Assembly: GCA_001784535.1 (NCBI GenBank)
Contig: MFRJ01000006.1
Location: forward strand, 1 to 24,181
Length of the DNA: 24,181 nt
From: Candidatus Melainabacteria bacterium GWA2_34_9
GTDB lineage: Bacteria > Cyanobacteriota > Vampirovibrionia > Gastranaerophilales > UBA9971
Direction: 5' to 3'
Under the pieces are notes generated by a model. That model had not been told where the DNA came from and made no database searches. It worked only from the letters and a program-made list of their open reading frames with translations. Made by a program: the position numbers and the translations under genes. Position 1 is the stretch's first letter; every line of letters begins with the position of its first letter. Shown one piece after another: positions 1 to 7,641 of this stretch.

Positions 1-1
1 A

Positions 2-304
2 ATGGAAGTTGACGGCAGTGGAAGTATAGATGTAGGTACAGCTCATAACGGACAGATTGATACTGTCTTTGCATCCGGCGGAGATGTAACATTAAACGGA
101 AGCAGAAGTTTTGATTCTATGTTCTGGACTAACCAAACTTTCAGGCAAAATGGGGCAAGCCTTGCAGGAAGAGTTATTTCACAGGAAGCAATCTTGTTTA
201 ACGGCTCATTTACTCTTTCTCAATCTAATCAATTATATGACAACGGTGCTTTTGATAAAACCGTAAATGTTTCTTCCTGGCAGCTAGTGCCGATAAATTC
301 ATAA
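2..304 (+). CDS. C-terminal part of a PilX-like / DUF7305-type pilus-associated protein (5' truncated)
   Basis: Only the last ~100 residues are in the window; the frame is open to the left edge, so the ATG at position 2 is probably internal. The visible part is rich in Gly, Ser, Asn and Asp, with short repeating beta-strand-like units (SGSIDVG, GGDVTLNGS, GRVISQEAILFNGS) and ends in SSWQLVPINS. This fits the beta-helical C-terminal domain seen in PilX-N-terminal-domain proteins of type IV pilus loci, which often end in a similar SW motif. It sits 16 bp upstream of a pseudopilin gene on the same strand, which supports a role in pilus or pseudopilus assembly at the cell surface. The N-terminal membrane anchor cannot be seen, so the family call is tentative. 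A generic beta-helical surface protein is the alternative. Confidence 0.6.
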   Translation: MEVDGSGSIDVGTAHNGQIDTVFASGGDVTLNGSRSFDSMFWTNQTFRQNGASLAGRVISQEAILFNGSFTLSQSNQLYDNGAFDKTVNVSSWQLVPINS

Positions 305-320
305 AATTCACGAGGAAATC

Positions 321-827
321 ATGAAAAAACACATAGGATTTACGCTTTTAGAACTTTTAATTACTGTTTTTATAGCAGGACTAATATCTTTGCTTGCTAT
401 AAACAGCGTTTTGTCGCAAATTCCAAACTTTAAAGTTAAGGAAGATATTAAAACTGTTGAACAAGTTTTAAAAAAAGCAAGAAGCAATGCTATCAAAAAA
501 TCATGCGTTATAAATGCTGATTTTTCAAAAGCGCTAAATAATAATGGGGAAAATGGCGGGATAATTGAAATAACAGAACAGGATGGAACTGTTTTGGATT
601 CTGTTTCATTAAGTCGCAACAGTCTTTTAAATCCATCTTCTAGCACTATTCAAAATAATATTGTTGCATTTGATTATAGAGGGCAGCCTCTTGATAATAC
701 AGGAGTTACTGACGGATTTAATAACACTAATAACAGAATAACCATAAGTTTTTATGGCGGATCTACCCCAAAATTTTCGGAGAGTTTAACTATATTGCCT
801 ATAACTGGAAATATTTCAAAAAATTAA
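321..827 (+). CDS. Type IV pilin / GspH-FimT-like pseudopilin
   Basis: A 168-aa prepilin-like protein. Residues 1-6 (MKKHIG) are a short basic leader followed by FTLLELLITVFIAGLISLLA, a class III signal: cleavage is expected between G6 and F7, and E11 is the conserved Glu at +5 of the mature protein. The hydrophobic helix (about 7-28) anchors it in the inner membrane and packs into the pilus core. After it comes an amphipathic helix with KTVEQVLKKARSNAIKK, typical of GspH/FimT minor pseudopilins, then a beta-rich globular part. The start is preceded by GAGG at good spacing. It probably acts with the upstream PilX-like protein in a pilus or type II secretion-like tip complex. The stop overlaps the stop of the convergent DUF2400 gene by 3 bp, and no terminator is visible between them. 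Confidence 0.85.
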   Translation: MKKHIGFTLLELLITVFIAGLISLLAINSVLSQIPNFKVKEDIKTVEQVLKKARSNAIKKSCVINADFSKALNNNGENGGIIEITEQDGTVLDSVSLSRNSLLNPSSSTIQNNIVAFDYRGQPLDNTGVTDGFNNTNNRITISFYGGSTPKFSESLTILPITGNISKN

Positions 828-1603
828 GCTAATCCGCTAACACCCAAACCAAATATAGCAAAATCATATTTTACAGGGTCAATAGCATCAAATTCATTAA
901 GTTTTTGTGTTATTTCTTCTGCTGTTTTCCAATCATTACTATTTCTTGAAGTCAATCCCCATTTCCTTGAAATTCTTGCAACATGAGTATCAAGTGGTAT
1001 TAAAAGCTTACTTTCAGGAATTGTTTTCCAAATATTTAAGTCAACCGGTCCTTTTCGTACCATCCATTTAAGGAAAAGATTTAATCTTTTGCATGCACTG
1101 CCTAATTCCGGACTGGGAATAAGATGAAATAGTCCTCTGCATGTGTTTTCATCGCATGGAATATAACTTCTTAAAAGATTCACAAAGTTTGTCAGGCTTT
1201 GTTTTATGTTTTTATCATCAGGATTAAATCCTTTTAAAAAAGCTTTTTCCAGAGTGCCGTATTCTTTTAAAACTTGCCCAATCACATGAAGCAAAAGAAC
1301 CAAGTCTCTTTCTTGTGTATATCTGTATACAAAACCTTTAAAAAGTTCTGAATCTCTATCTATATCGAAATTAATTACAAATTCGGAAGGACTGCCATTA
1401 AAAATTTCATGTATATTTGTTAAAGTTTCCACGATTTTTTTTCGGTTTCCATAGGCAAGGCAAGAGGAAATCAAACCCGAGACCTCTATATCAACCTGCT
1501 TCATAAACTTATGGGGAAACTGAACGGGATCATCTTTTATAAAATCAGTGATTTCGTACGTTGCAACGAGTTCATCGAGGTATTCTTTCGTAAAAGTTGA
1601 CAA
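824..1603 (-). CDS. TIGR02757 / DUF2400 family protein
   Basis: A 259-aa protein of the TIGR02757 (DUF2400) family. The diagnostic C-terminal block is present: PVDLNIWKTIPESKLLIPLDTHVARI (read as PVDLNIW and IPLDTHVARI), then RKWGLTSRNSNDWKTA and VKYDFAIFGLGV. The LDTHVARISRKWGL stretch resembles the Asp-Thr-His motif of HhH-GPD DNA glycosylases, so a DNA-repair-like fold is plausible, but the biochemical function is unestablished. The start is a TTG with AGAGGA about 7 bases upstream. The gene lies 13 bp after uppP and is probably the last gene of the ylqD-rimM-trmD-uppP transcription unit. Its 3' end overlaps the convergent pseudopilin gene. Confidence 0.85.
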   Translation of the reverse strand: MSTFTKEYLDELVATYEITDFIKDDPVQFPHKFMKQVDIEVSGLISSCLAYGNRKKIVETLTNIHEIFNGSPSEFVINFDIDRDSELFKGFVYRYTQERDLVLLLHVIGQVLKEYGTLEKAFLKGFNPDDKNIKQSLTNFVNLLRSYIPCDENTCRGLFHLIPSPELGSACKRLNLFLKWMVRKGPVDLNIWKTIPESKLLIPLDTHVARISRKWGLTSRNSNDWKTAEEITQKLNEFDAIDPVKYDFAIFGLGVSGLA

Positions 1604-1616
1604 AATTTTTCCTCTT

Positions 1617-2465
1617 TTAGTTTAAATATCCAAAGTATACAAACATTCCTAAACCGATTAGCAAGCAGTATAAAGCAAATCCGTTTAATTTATTATTACT
1701 GATAAAAATAATGAAATATTTAATGCAATAATATCCGACAATCCCTGAAATTATCGTGCCTATTATTATTGCAGACCAATTAAAACCTATATATTCGCCG
1801 CTTTTAATTAATTCTATCGAACTGGCGGCAACTCCCATCATAATTGCAGGGATACTCATAAGAAAAGAAAACCTTGCGCAGGTTACTCTGTCTATCCCCA
1901 TAGCCAAGCCTGCGGCAATTGTTGAGCCGGAACGTGAAATTCCGGGGGAGACAGCTATTCCCTGTGCCACTCCTAGCAATATAGACTTTATCCAACCAAT
2001 ATTTGACGTTTTATTGACTATTTTTGAAGAGAAAAACTCTGTCGCATAAATTAAAATTCCTGTTATCATTATTTGAATTCCGACTACGGCAGGTCTTTGC
2101 ATATCCGCTTCAAAATAATCCTTAAATGGCAAGACTACAGCTACTGTTGCAATAGTTGCCGCTACTATATAAAGCGGTATTTTTGCTTCTTCGTTAGTTT
2201 TTAAAGTTCCATCTTTTAAAGAGCGACTGAATACTAAAAATAAATTTTTAAGATCTGTTTTAAAGTAAATTATTACGGCAATAAGAGTACCCAAATGTAG
2301 CATTATATCAAGAAATATTTCCTGGCTGCCGCCATCAACCAGAGTTTTTCCTGTAGCGACCTTATAAACCGAAGAGGCTAAAACAAGATGTCCAGAGCTG
2401 CTTACAGGCAAAAACTCCGTAAGTCCTTGCACTATAGCATTTATTACTGCATGCATCATATCCAT
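1617..2465 (-). CDS. uppP: Undecaprenyl-diphosphate phosphatase (UppP/BacA)
   Basis: A 282-aa polytopic membrane protein that removes one phosphate from undecaprenyl diphosphate, recycling the lipid carrier for peptidoglycan synthesis and conferring bacitracin resistance. The family motifs are clear: QGLTEFLPVSSSGH at residues 13-26 (a QxxxE form of the [E/Q]xxxE motif, with the conserved Ser run and His) and PGISRSGST at 174-182 with the catalytic-type Arg. About eight hydrophobic segments and the length match the family. The ATG at 2465 overlaps the end of trmD by 10 bp; AAGGA 9 bases upstream favours this start over the Met codons at 2459 and 2456, although the one at 2459 would form a classic ATGA overlap. 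Translational coupling to trmD is likely. Confidence 0.95.
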   Translation of the reverse strand: MDMMHAVINAIVQGLTEFLPVSSSGHLVLASSVYKVATGKTLVDGGSQEIFLDIMLHLGTLIAVIIYFKTDLKNLFLVFSRSLKDGTLKTNEEAKIPLYIVAATIATVAVVLPFKDYFEADMQRPAVVGIQIMITGILIYATEFFSSKIVNKTSNIGWIKSILLGVAQGIAVSPGISRSGSTIAAGLAMGIDRVTCARFSFLMSIPAIMMGVAASSIELIKSGEYIGFNWSAIIIGTIISGIVGYYCIKYFIIFISNNKLNGFALYCLLIGLGMFVYFGYLN

Positions 2466-3193
2466 AAATTTAATTCCTTTAAAATAGCTTTTTCTTCTTT
2501 AGTATGTTCCCTTTGCATAAATTTTTCAAATAAGTCAGGACGCTTTGCCTGTGTTCTTAAAATTGCCTGTTTTTTGCGCCATTTGGCTATTTCCTGATGA
2601 TTTCCCGACAACAAAACATCGGGAACTTTCATTCCTCTGAAATCATTTGGTCTTGTGTAATGAGGATATTCGAGCAAATCTTCCGAAAAACTGTCTTCTT
2701 CCGCTGATTCTTCTTTGCCTATTCCTCCCGGGATCAATCTTGTAACGGCATCAATTACACAAAGAGCTGCAAGTTCGCCACCTGTAAGAACAAAATCCCC
2801 TATTGAAACTTCTATAAGACCAGGAATCTGTCGTATTCTTTCATCGTAGCCTTCATAATGTCCGCATATTGAAATAATCTGATCTTTTGTGCTTAAATTT
2901 TTTCCCATTTCCTGATTAAAAGGCTTTCCCTGTGGTGTAAATATAATTGAAGCACAGTTTTCAAGTTTTTTTACAGAGTCATAAGCATCATAAAAAGGCT
3001 GGCACATCAAAACCATCCCAGCTCCACCACCATAAGGAGTGTCATCAACTTTTTTATGCTTGTCTGTCGAAAAATCACGGGGGTTAACAGTGTTTACAGA
3101 AACGATTTCCTGTTTAAACGCTCTTCCGATGACACTTGCAGAGCAGTAGTTTTCTATTATTTCAGGAAATAAAGTTATTACATCGAACTTCAT
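2456..3193 (-). CDS. trmD: tRNA (guanine-37-N1)-methyltransferase
   Basis: A 245-aa SPOUT-class enzyme that transfers a methyl group from S-adenosylmethionine to G37 of tRNAs, preventing +1 frameshifting. It starts MKFDVITLFPEI, typical of the family. The knot region that binds AdoMet contains GHYEGYDER (111-119) and LTGGELA (136-142), and EEDSF (165-169) carries the likely catalytic Asp at 167. The C-terminal VPDVLLSGNH and KRPDLF blocks are also conserved. The full family length is present. It lies 95 bp downstream of rimM and overlaps uppP. The rimM-trmD pairing is widespread, but the usual rplS does not follow here; rplS is 8 kb away on the other strand. Confidence 0.97.
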   Translation of the reverse strand: MKFDVITLFPEIIENYCSASVIGRAFKQEIVSVNTVNPRDFSTDKHKKVDDTPYGGGAGMVLMCQPFYDAYDSVKKLENCASIIFTPQGKPFNQEMGKNLSTKDQIISICGHYEGYDERIRQIPGLIEVSIGDFVLTGGELAALCVIDAVTRLIPGGIGKEESAEEDSFSEDLLEYPHYTRPNDFRGMKVPDVLLSGNHQEIAKWRKKQAILRTQAKRPDLFEKFMQREHTKEEKAILKELNLWI

Positions 3194-3229
3194 TTTTTAT
3201 CTCGGTTTCCGATCTTTGCTCTGATTACT

Positions 3230-3284
3230 GTTTTCGAATCGTTTTAAAAGTAGAAAAGCTTATCAAGTTTATTTTTTCGAAAAC
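3230..3284 (-). repeat. Inverted repeat between rimM and trmD
   Basis: Nine-base arms GTTTTCGAA and TTCGAAAAC pair perfectly across a 37-base AT-rich spacer in the 95-bp rimM-trmD gap. In the transcript this could form a hairpin just before trmD and act as a processing or partial termination site. No T-tract follows, so a terminator call is not supported. Confidence 0.45.
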
Positions 3285-3288
3285 AAAT

Positions 3289-3819
3289 TTAAGTTGGCTC
3301 AAATAAACCTTCAATCTTCTGTATAGTTATTCTCTGGTCTTTGATATTTACTTCTGTGACGATATCTTTTACGAAAGGCACTATATACTCTTTGTTTTCA
3401 GCGTCTTTTATGAACAAAATATCCTGTCCTTTTGCTATTGAAACCGCTGAAATCTTTCCTATAATCTCTCCATCGGAATCATACGCAGAAAGTCCCACCA
3501 AATCATCAATATAAAATTCATCTTCCTTTAGAAAACTTTTTATTTTTGATTTGGGTGCTTTTAAATAAGCTCCTTTAAGCGCCATTACTTCATCTATAGA
3601 ATTAATTTCTTTAAATTTAACAAGAGCAAAATTTTTGTGAAAACGAACTTTTTCGATTGTTAAAGGAATTGTCTTTGAACCCTGCGTTACACAAATTTCA
3701 TCAACTTCTGTAAAGAGATTTTCAGCTCCTTCTGTAAATCCGACTTTTACTTCGCCCAGTATTCCATGGAAATTAAGAATTTTGCCTATCGATAAAAGTT
3801 TATCCACTTGCTGCTCCAT
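3289..3819 (-). CDS. rimM: 16S rRNA processing protein RimM
   Basis: A 176-aa 30S maturation factor that binds ribosomal protein S19 and helps assemble the 30S head. The N-terminal RimM barrel begins LLSIGKILNFHGILGEVKV, the signature of the family. The C-terminal PRC-barrel contains EFYIDDLVGL and the VPFVKDIVTEV block. The frame is open back to a TTG at 3840, and an ATG also exists at 3831, but both fall inside a dispersed palindromic repeat (3826-3927). I choose the ATG at 3819, just outside the repeat, because the repeat's terminal AGGA lies 11 bases upstream as a plausible Shine-Dalgarno and the resulting N-terminus matches the usual family length. It is preceded by ylqD on the same strand. 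Confidence 0.93.
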   Translation of the reverse strand: MEQQVDKLLSIGKILNFHGILGEVKVGFTEGAENLFTEVDEICVTQGSKTIPLTIEKVRFHKNFALVKFKEINSIDEVMALKGAYLKAPKSKIKSFLKEDEFYIDDLVGLSAYDSDGEIIGKISAVSIAKGQDILFIKDAENKEYIVPFVKDIVTEVNIKDQRITIQKIEGLFEPT

Positions 3820-3825
3820 TTTTTG

Positions 3826-3927
3826 TGTCATCCTGAACAAAGCAGGGAACCTACTTTGGGGAGACCTGTCAGTTTGACTACTTTCTCTATTTACAAGATT
3901 CTTCGGGTTAAAGCCCTCAGAATGACA
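3826..3927. repeat. Dispersed palindromic repeat, copy A (about 102 bp)
   Basis: The element is bounded by inverted ends TGTCATCCTGA and TCAGAATGACA. Its right half has ATTCTTCGGGTTAAAGCCCT, an imperfect hairpin. It closely matches copy B at 10041-10137 (same ends, CAAAGC near the left, TTCTTCGG and CTCAGAATGACA at the right) and the half copy at 22755-22795. No coding capacity is seen. It fills most of the ylqD-rimM gap and its left end reaches into the rimM leader. Confidence 0.75.
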
Positions 3928-3950
3928 AGTTGTAATTTTTTATAAAAAAA

Positions 3951-4388
3951 TTAATCTCTAATTTCTTGTATAACTCCGTCTTTTACAAGAATTTCGGCTT
4001 CATGAAATTTATCATAAATATTTTCACCGGTTCTTAATTCGACATAATTTTCAAGGCTACCTGTGATTATAACATTGTTAAGGGCAAGATGAGAAATGCT
4101 TTCTTTTTGCGAAACCATCTCGTTTTTCAGTTCACTCATCTGCTGAAGTCTTCTTACTATTTCTTCAAGAGCCTGTTTGATTTGATCAACGCTGTTATCA
4201 CCGTATAAATTAGAAAATTCTGATGCCTGATCCTGTATTTGCTTGCTTTGTAATTCAAGCTGCATAATTTGAGAATCAAGAAGATGAATTTCTTTGTTTA
4301 ATTCTTCCTGCGCCTGTTGTTTAAACTTATCTGTAACGACAGTTTTTATCTTAATAGGTCTTTTGACCTTAATAGACTTCATTTCCAT
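3951..4388 (-). CDS. ylqD: YlqD family protein
   Basis: A 145-aa protein of the YlqD family, whose role is unknown but which sits by rimM/trmD in Firmicutes and also occurs in Cyanobacteria. The N-terminus MEMKSIKVKRPIKIKTVVTD and the following KQQAQEELNKEI match the family start. The middle (about 25-110) is a long charged coiled coil. The C-terminus ends in a small beta module, YVELRTGENIYDKF then AEILVKDGVIQEIRD, again typical. The frame is open 38 codons further upstream, but that extension is AT-rich and hydrophobic-random; the ATG at 4388 has GGGG 5 bases upstream. A TATAAT at 4485-4480 with a poor -35 may be the operon promoter. It is the first gene of the leftward unit. Confidence 0.85.
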   Translation of the reverse strand: MEMKSIKVKRPIKIKTVVTDKFKQQAQEELNKEIHLLDSQIMQLELQSKQIQDQASEFSNLYGDNSVDQIKQALEEIVRRLQQMSELKNEMVSQKESISHLALNNVIITGSLENYVELRTGENIYDKFHEAEILVKDGVIQEIRD

Positions 4389-4677
4389 ATTATTACCCCG
4401 TTGAGTCTCTGATAAAATATTAATTATGTACTGAATTATAAGTTTTAATTTATTCATTTGTCGCTTAAACACTTTATTTATTATAATCAATAAAAAATAC
4501 AAAAAACAGTTTATTCCTTTAAAATCAAAGATGTATTATGATAGAATATAAAACTATTTTAGTAATTTAAACCTCCAAAACTCTAATGTTACCAAATAAA
4601 TTTCAGGAGCGAATTTAATTTACATATTTATTATTTTATTGTTTTAGTACAAATTTAATTAATGGGCGCTGCAAAAA

Positions 4678-5415
4678 ATGATAACGTTTGAAAACGTAAG
4701 CAAATCATATAAAGGACTAAACGTATTAAAAAATATCAATGTTACTATTGCTAAAGAAGAAATAGTAGCGATAATAGGACCTTCAGGCTGCGGCAAAAGC
4801 ACATTTTTAAAGTGTATTAACGGCTTAGTACCTGTTAATAAAGGGAAAATATTTGTTGATCAAATTGATGTTACGGCAAAAGATGTTGACTTAAATAAAA
4901 TTAGATCAGAAGTAGGAATAGTTTTTCAGCAGTTTAATTTGTTTCCGCACTTAACAGTAATGGAAAACGTAACTCTTGCTCCTATAAAAGTCCGAAAAAT
5001 GAAAGAAAATGAATCTAAAATACAGGCTTTACATCTTCTGGAAAAAGTCGGACTGCTTGATAAAATTGATAAATACCCTGAGCAGCTTTCAGGAGGTCAG
5101 GCACAGAGAGTTGCTATCGCCAGAAGTCTGGCAATGCAGCCTAAAATAATGCTTTTTGATGAACCTACCAGTGCTCTTGACCCTCAAATGACTCAGGAAG
5201 TTCTCGACACAATAAAAACACTTGCAAAAGAAGGAATGACAATGGTTGTTGTTACTCATGAAATGAATTTTGCACGGGAATTGGCAAACAGGGTAATTTT
5301 TCTATCCAGAGGACAAATCATAGAAGAAGGTTCGTCCGATAAAATATTCGATAACCCTCAAAGCAATATAACCAGAGAATTTTTAAAAAGCGCCTTTAAA
5401 AAAGAACTTGTATAA
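4678..5415 (+). CDS. Polar amino-acid ABC transporter ATP-binding protein (GlnQ/HisP type)
   Basis: A 245-aa ATPase that powers amino-acid import at the inner face of the membrane. All motifs are intact: Walker A GPSGCGKST (34-42), Q-loop at Q84-Q85 (FQQFNLFPHLTV), signature LSGGQ (137-141), Walker B IMLFDEPTSALD with D161 and catalytic E162, and switch His 194 in VVVTHEM. The FNLFPHLTVMENV and GMTMVVVTHEM strings are characteristic of the polar amino-acid subfamily rather than of sugar or metal transporters. It is the first gene of a cluster followed by the receptor and two permeases. The 175-bp region upstream, shared with divergent ylqD, is AT-rich and must hold its promoter, but I see no convincing -35/-10 pair for it. 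Confidence 0.95.
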   Translation: MITFENVSKSYKGLNVLKNINVTIAKEEIVAIIGPSGCGKSTFLKCINGLVPVNKGKIFVDQIDVTAKDVDLNKIRSEVGIVFQQFNLFPHLTVMENVTLAPIKVRKMKENESKIQALHLLEKVGLLDKIDKYPEQLSGGQAQRVAIARSLAMQPKIMLFDEPTSALDPQMTQEVLDTIKTLAKEGMTMVVVTHEMNFARELANRVIFLSRGQIIEEGSSDKIFDNPQSNITREFLKSAFKKELV

Positions 5416-5440
5416 ATAAAATATTTTTAGGAGATATTAA

Positions 5441-6259
5441 TTGAAAATACTAGGGAAAACGCTATTAACATTAATTTGTTTCTCTTTAATGCTGGGATTG
5501 GCAGGATGTATCAAGAAAAAAGTCAATCAGGATTTGCTTAAAACAGCACAAGAAAGAGGGAAGATCATTATAGGCGTCAAATATGATACAAAGCCGTTTG
5601 GTTTTATAGACAAAGACCAAAAACTTAAAGGATTTGACATTGATTTAGCCAGAGAAATTGCTAAAAGAGTAATTGGCGACGAAAATGCCGTTGAATTTCA
5701 GCAGGTAACTTCTTCCAACAGAATATTTTCATTAACATCAGGAACTGTTGATTTAGTCGCTGCAACTATGACGATAACCCCAAAAAGACAAAGAATTATA
5801 GATTTTAGCAGACCTTATTACATTGCAGGACAAGCAATAATGGTTCCTAAAAACAGTTCTATCAAAAAATTGAAAGACCTTTCCGGAAAATGTGTAATCG
5901 TTGTACTCGGTTCAACGAGTGAAATTAACATAAAACAATTAGTTCCCAATGTGAAAATTTTGGGATTCAGGACTTATACAGATGCTTTCTTTGCTTTAAA
6001 ATCCGGTCGCGGAGATGCTCTTACTACTGACGATACAATTATTTACGGATTTGTATCTGAAGATCCAAACTATAAAATCTTAAAAGACAGATTAACTCGT
6101 GAACCATATGGTATAGGCTTCAAAAAAGGCGTAAACACACAATCATTTCAAGAATCAGTGGATTTTGCTCTTGAACAAATTATGCAAGACGGCACATTAA
6201 AAAGAATTCAGCGCAAATGGATGGTGGATTTTTTTAAACAACCGAAGAAAAGTAATTAA
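5441..6259 (+). CDS. Amino-acid ABC transporter substrate-binding lipoprotein (SBP family 3)
   Basis: A 272-aa receptor starting with TTG (AGGAG 7 bases upstream). Residues 1-22 are a lipoprotein signal with lipobox LAGC; C23 should be lipidated and anchor it outside the cytoplasmic membrane. The mature domain shows the family 3 pattern: GKIIIGVKYDTKPFGF, GFDIDLAREIAKR, then DLVAATMTITPKRQRIIDFS and RPYYIAGQAIMVP, which delimit the two lobes of the ligand clamshell. The C-terminal GIGFKKG and MQDGTLKRIQRKWM blocks are typical of cystine/glutamine/arginine-type receptors. Specificity cannot be read from sequence alone. It lies 25 bp after the ATPase and 20 bp before the first permease. Confidence 0.93.
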   Translation: MKILGKTLLTLICFSLMLGLAGCIKKKVNQDLLKTAQERGKIIIGVKYDTKPFGFIDKDQKLKGFDIDLAREIAKRVIGDENAVEFQQVTSSNRIFSLTSGTVDLVAATMTITPKRQRIIDFSRPYYIAGQAIMVPKNSSIKKLKDLSGKCVIVVLGSTSEINIKQLVPNVKILGFRTYTDAFFALKSGRGDALTTDDTIIYGFVSEDPNYKILKDRLTREPYGIGFKKGVNTQSFQESVDFALEQIMQDGTLKRIQRKWMVDFFKQPKKSN

Positions 6260-6279
6260 AAAGCTACAGGACACTATCT

Positions 6280-6954
6280 ATGTATAACTTTGATACTTCA
6301 GTAATCCTGGAATCAATTCCGTTTCTTATAGAAGGAATGAAAATAACTCTTTTTATTTCGGTTATAAGTTCTATTTGCGCTTTTTTAATAGGCTTAATTA
6401 TAGTTTTTTTTAGAACAATGGGATCAAAACCTCTAAAATTTATTGCTGTTTCCTATGTTGAAATAATAAGAAACACTCCTTTGCTAATTCAGTTATACTT
6501 TATATACAAATCATTACCCGCAATTGGCTTAATGCTTCCTCCTATAGGATGCGGCATATTAGCTTTAAGTGTTTATACAGGAGCTTTTATATCAGAAGTA
6601 TTAAGAGCGGGCATAAATTCAGTAGCATCGGAACAGTATCAGGCTTCTATTAGTCTTGGCCTGAGCAAATTCCAAACATTCAGGCTTGTAATATTCCCGC
6701 AGGCAATAAGAATCATAATACCTCCTCTTGGAAGTCAGTTTATAAACGCAATAAAAAACTCCTCGCTGGTAAGTTTTATATCAGTAACAGATCTCTTTTA
6801 TAGGGTTTACAAAGGCGCTGTTGATGATTTCAGGTTCTTTGAATTCTTTATTACAGGTGCTTTAATTTACATGGTGCTCACAGGAACCGTTGCTTTGCTT
6901 ACGAACATCTTTGAAAATCAGTTTAAAATCCAGGGAAGGACGGCAAAAGCATAA
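6280..6954 (+). CDS. Amino-acid ABC transporter permease 1 (HisM/GlnP family)
   Basis: A 224-aa inner-membrane permease of the His/Glu/Gln/Arg/opine family. The N-terminal GMKITLFISVIS helix, VEIIRNTPLLIQLYFIY (60-76) and the ATPase-contacting EAA loop EQYQASISLGLSKFQTFRL (118-136) followed by VIFPQA are all present. About five membrane helices are predicted by eye. The final A of its TAA is shared with the ATG of the next permease, so the two are translationally coupled and probably form a heterodimeric channel served by the upstream ATPase. Confidence 0.94.
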   Translation: MYNFDTSVILESIPFLIEGMKITLFISVISSICAFLIGLIIVFFRTMGSKPLKFIAVSYVEIIRNTPLLIQLYFIYKSLPAIGLMLPPIGCGILALSVYTGAFISEVLRAGINSVASEQYQASISLGLSKFQTFRLVIFPQAIRIIIPPLGSQFINAIKNSSLVSFISVTDLFYRVYKGAVDDFRFFEFFITGALIYMVLTGTVALLTNIFENQFKIQGRTAKA

Positions 6955-7640
6955 TGCACTGGACTGATATCGCTGAAAATTATGATTTCTTGATGAAAGG
7001 ACTTTTTATAACCCTTAAATTAGCAATGGTTTCAGTAAGCGGAAGCTTAATTATCGGCATAATTTTAGGTGTATTAAGGTATTCAAAACTATTTTTATTA
7101 AGTTGGTTTGCTGTTGCTTATATTGAGTCAGTAAGAAGTATTCCTTTAATTTTATTCATTGTATTTATTCATTTTGGGGCGCTTCCTTATCTTACCGGAG
7201 AGCCGTCTTCGTTTTTTGTTTCAGCATGTGTTGCATTTATAATCTTTACTTCCGCTTATATTGCGGAAATTATAAGAAGCGGGCTTAATTCAGTTGAAAA
7301 AGGACATATTGATGCCGCAAAAAGCTTGGGGCTAAACAGAATGCAGCGTCTTACTTATATAATTTTACCACTGGCTGTAAGCAGAATGACTCCCGCTTTA
7401 GTAAGCCAGTTTATTTCCCTGATAAAAGATACTTCTCTTGCTTCAACAATAGGCTTGATTGAGCTTACCAGATCAGGCGAAATCATTTACGAAAGAACCT
7501 ATCATGAAACTGAAATACTTATTTTTATTGCGTTTGTATATTTCGTAATCTGCTTTGGGCTTTCAAAACTCAGCGCACTCTGGGAAACAAAGCCTTATAT
7601 GTGTACAGAGCATAGAGAACCTGTCGGAGCAAATCAATAA
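6954..7640 (+). CDS. Amino-acid ABC transporter permease 2 (HisQ/GltK family)
   Basis: A 228-aa partner permease of the same family. GLFITLKLAMVSVSGSL opens the first helix, VAYIESVRSIPLILFIVF (54-71) corresponds to the family's second conserved helix, and the EAA loop is KGHIDAAKSLGLNRMQRL (116-133) then TYIILPLA. It differs clearly from the first permease, so it is a distinct subunit and not a recent duplicate. It overlaps the upstream permease by one base. The next gene starts one base after its stop, which suggests that the TPR-metallopeptidase gene is co-translated with the transporter. Confidence 0.94.
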   Translation: MHWTDIAENYDFLMKGLFITLKLAMVSVSGSLIIGIILGVLRYSKLFLLSWFAVAYIESVRSIPLILFIVFIHFGALPYLTGEPSSFFVSACVAFIIFTSAYIAEIIRSGLNSVEKGHIDAAKSLGLNRMQRLTYIILPLAVSRMTPALVSQFISLIKDTSLASTIGLIELTRSGEIIYERTYHETEILIFIAFVYFVICFGLSKLSALWETKPYMCTEHREPVGANQ

Positions 7641-7641
7641 A

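Noticed and set aside
308..646. 112-aa minus-strand ORF opposite the pseudopilin gene, and similar long opposite-strand ORFs inside rplS, rbgA, trpB, prfA and the M16 gene
   Set aside because: They are antisense shadows of clearly recognised genes with low-complexity translations and no family motifs.
4389..4502. 38-codon upstream extension of ylqD starting MYFLLIIINKVF
   Set aside because: It is a random AT-rich hydrophobic read-through; the family N-terminus begins at the ATG at 4388, which has its own ribosome-binding site.
7555..7641. 29-codon upstream extension of the TPR-HELGH gene
   Set aside because: It lies wholly inside the permease gene and would hide the signal peptide that begins at 7642.
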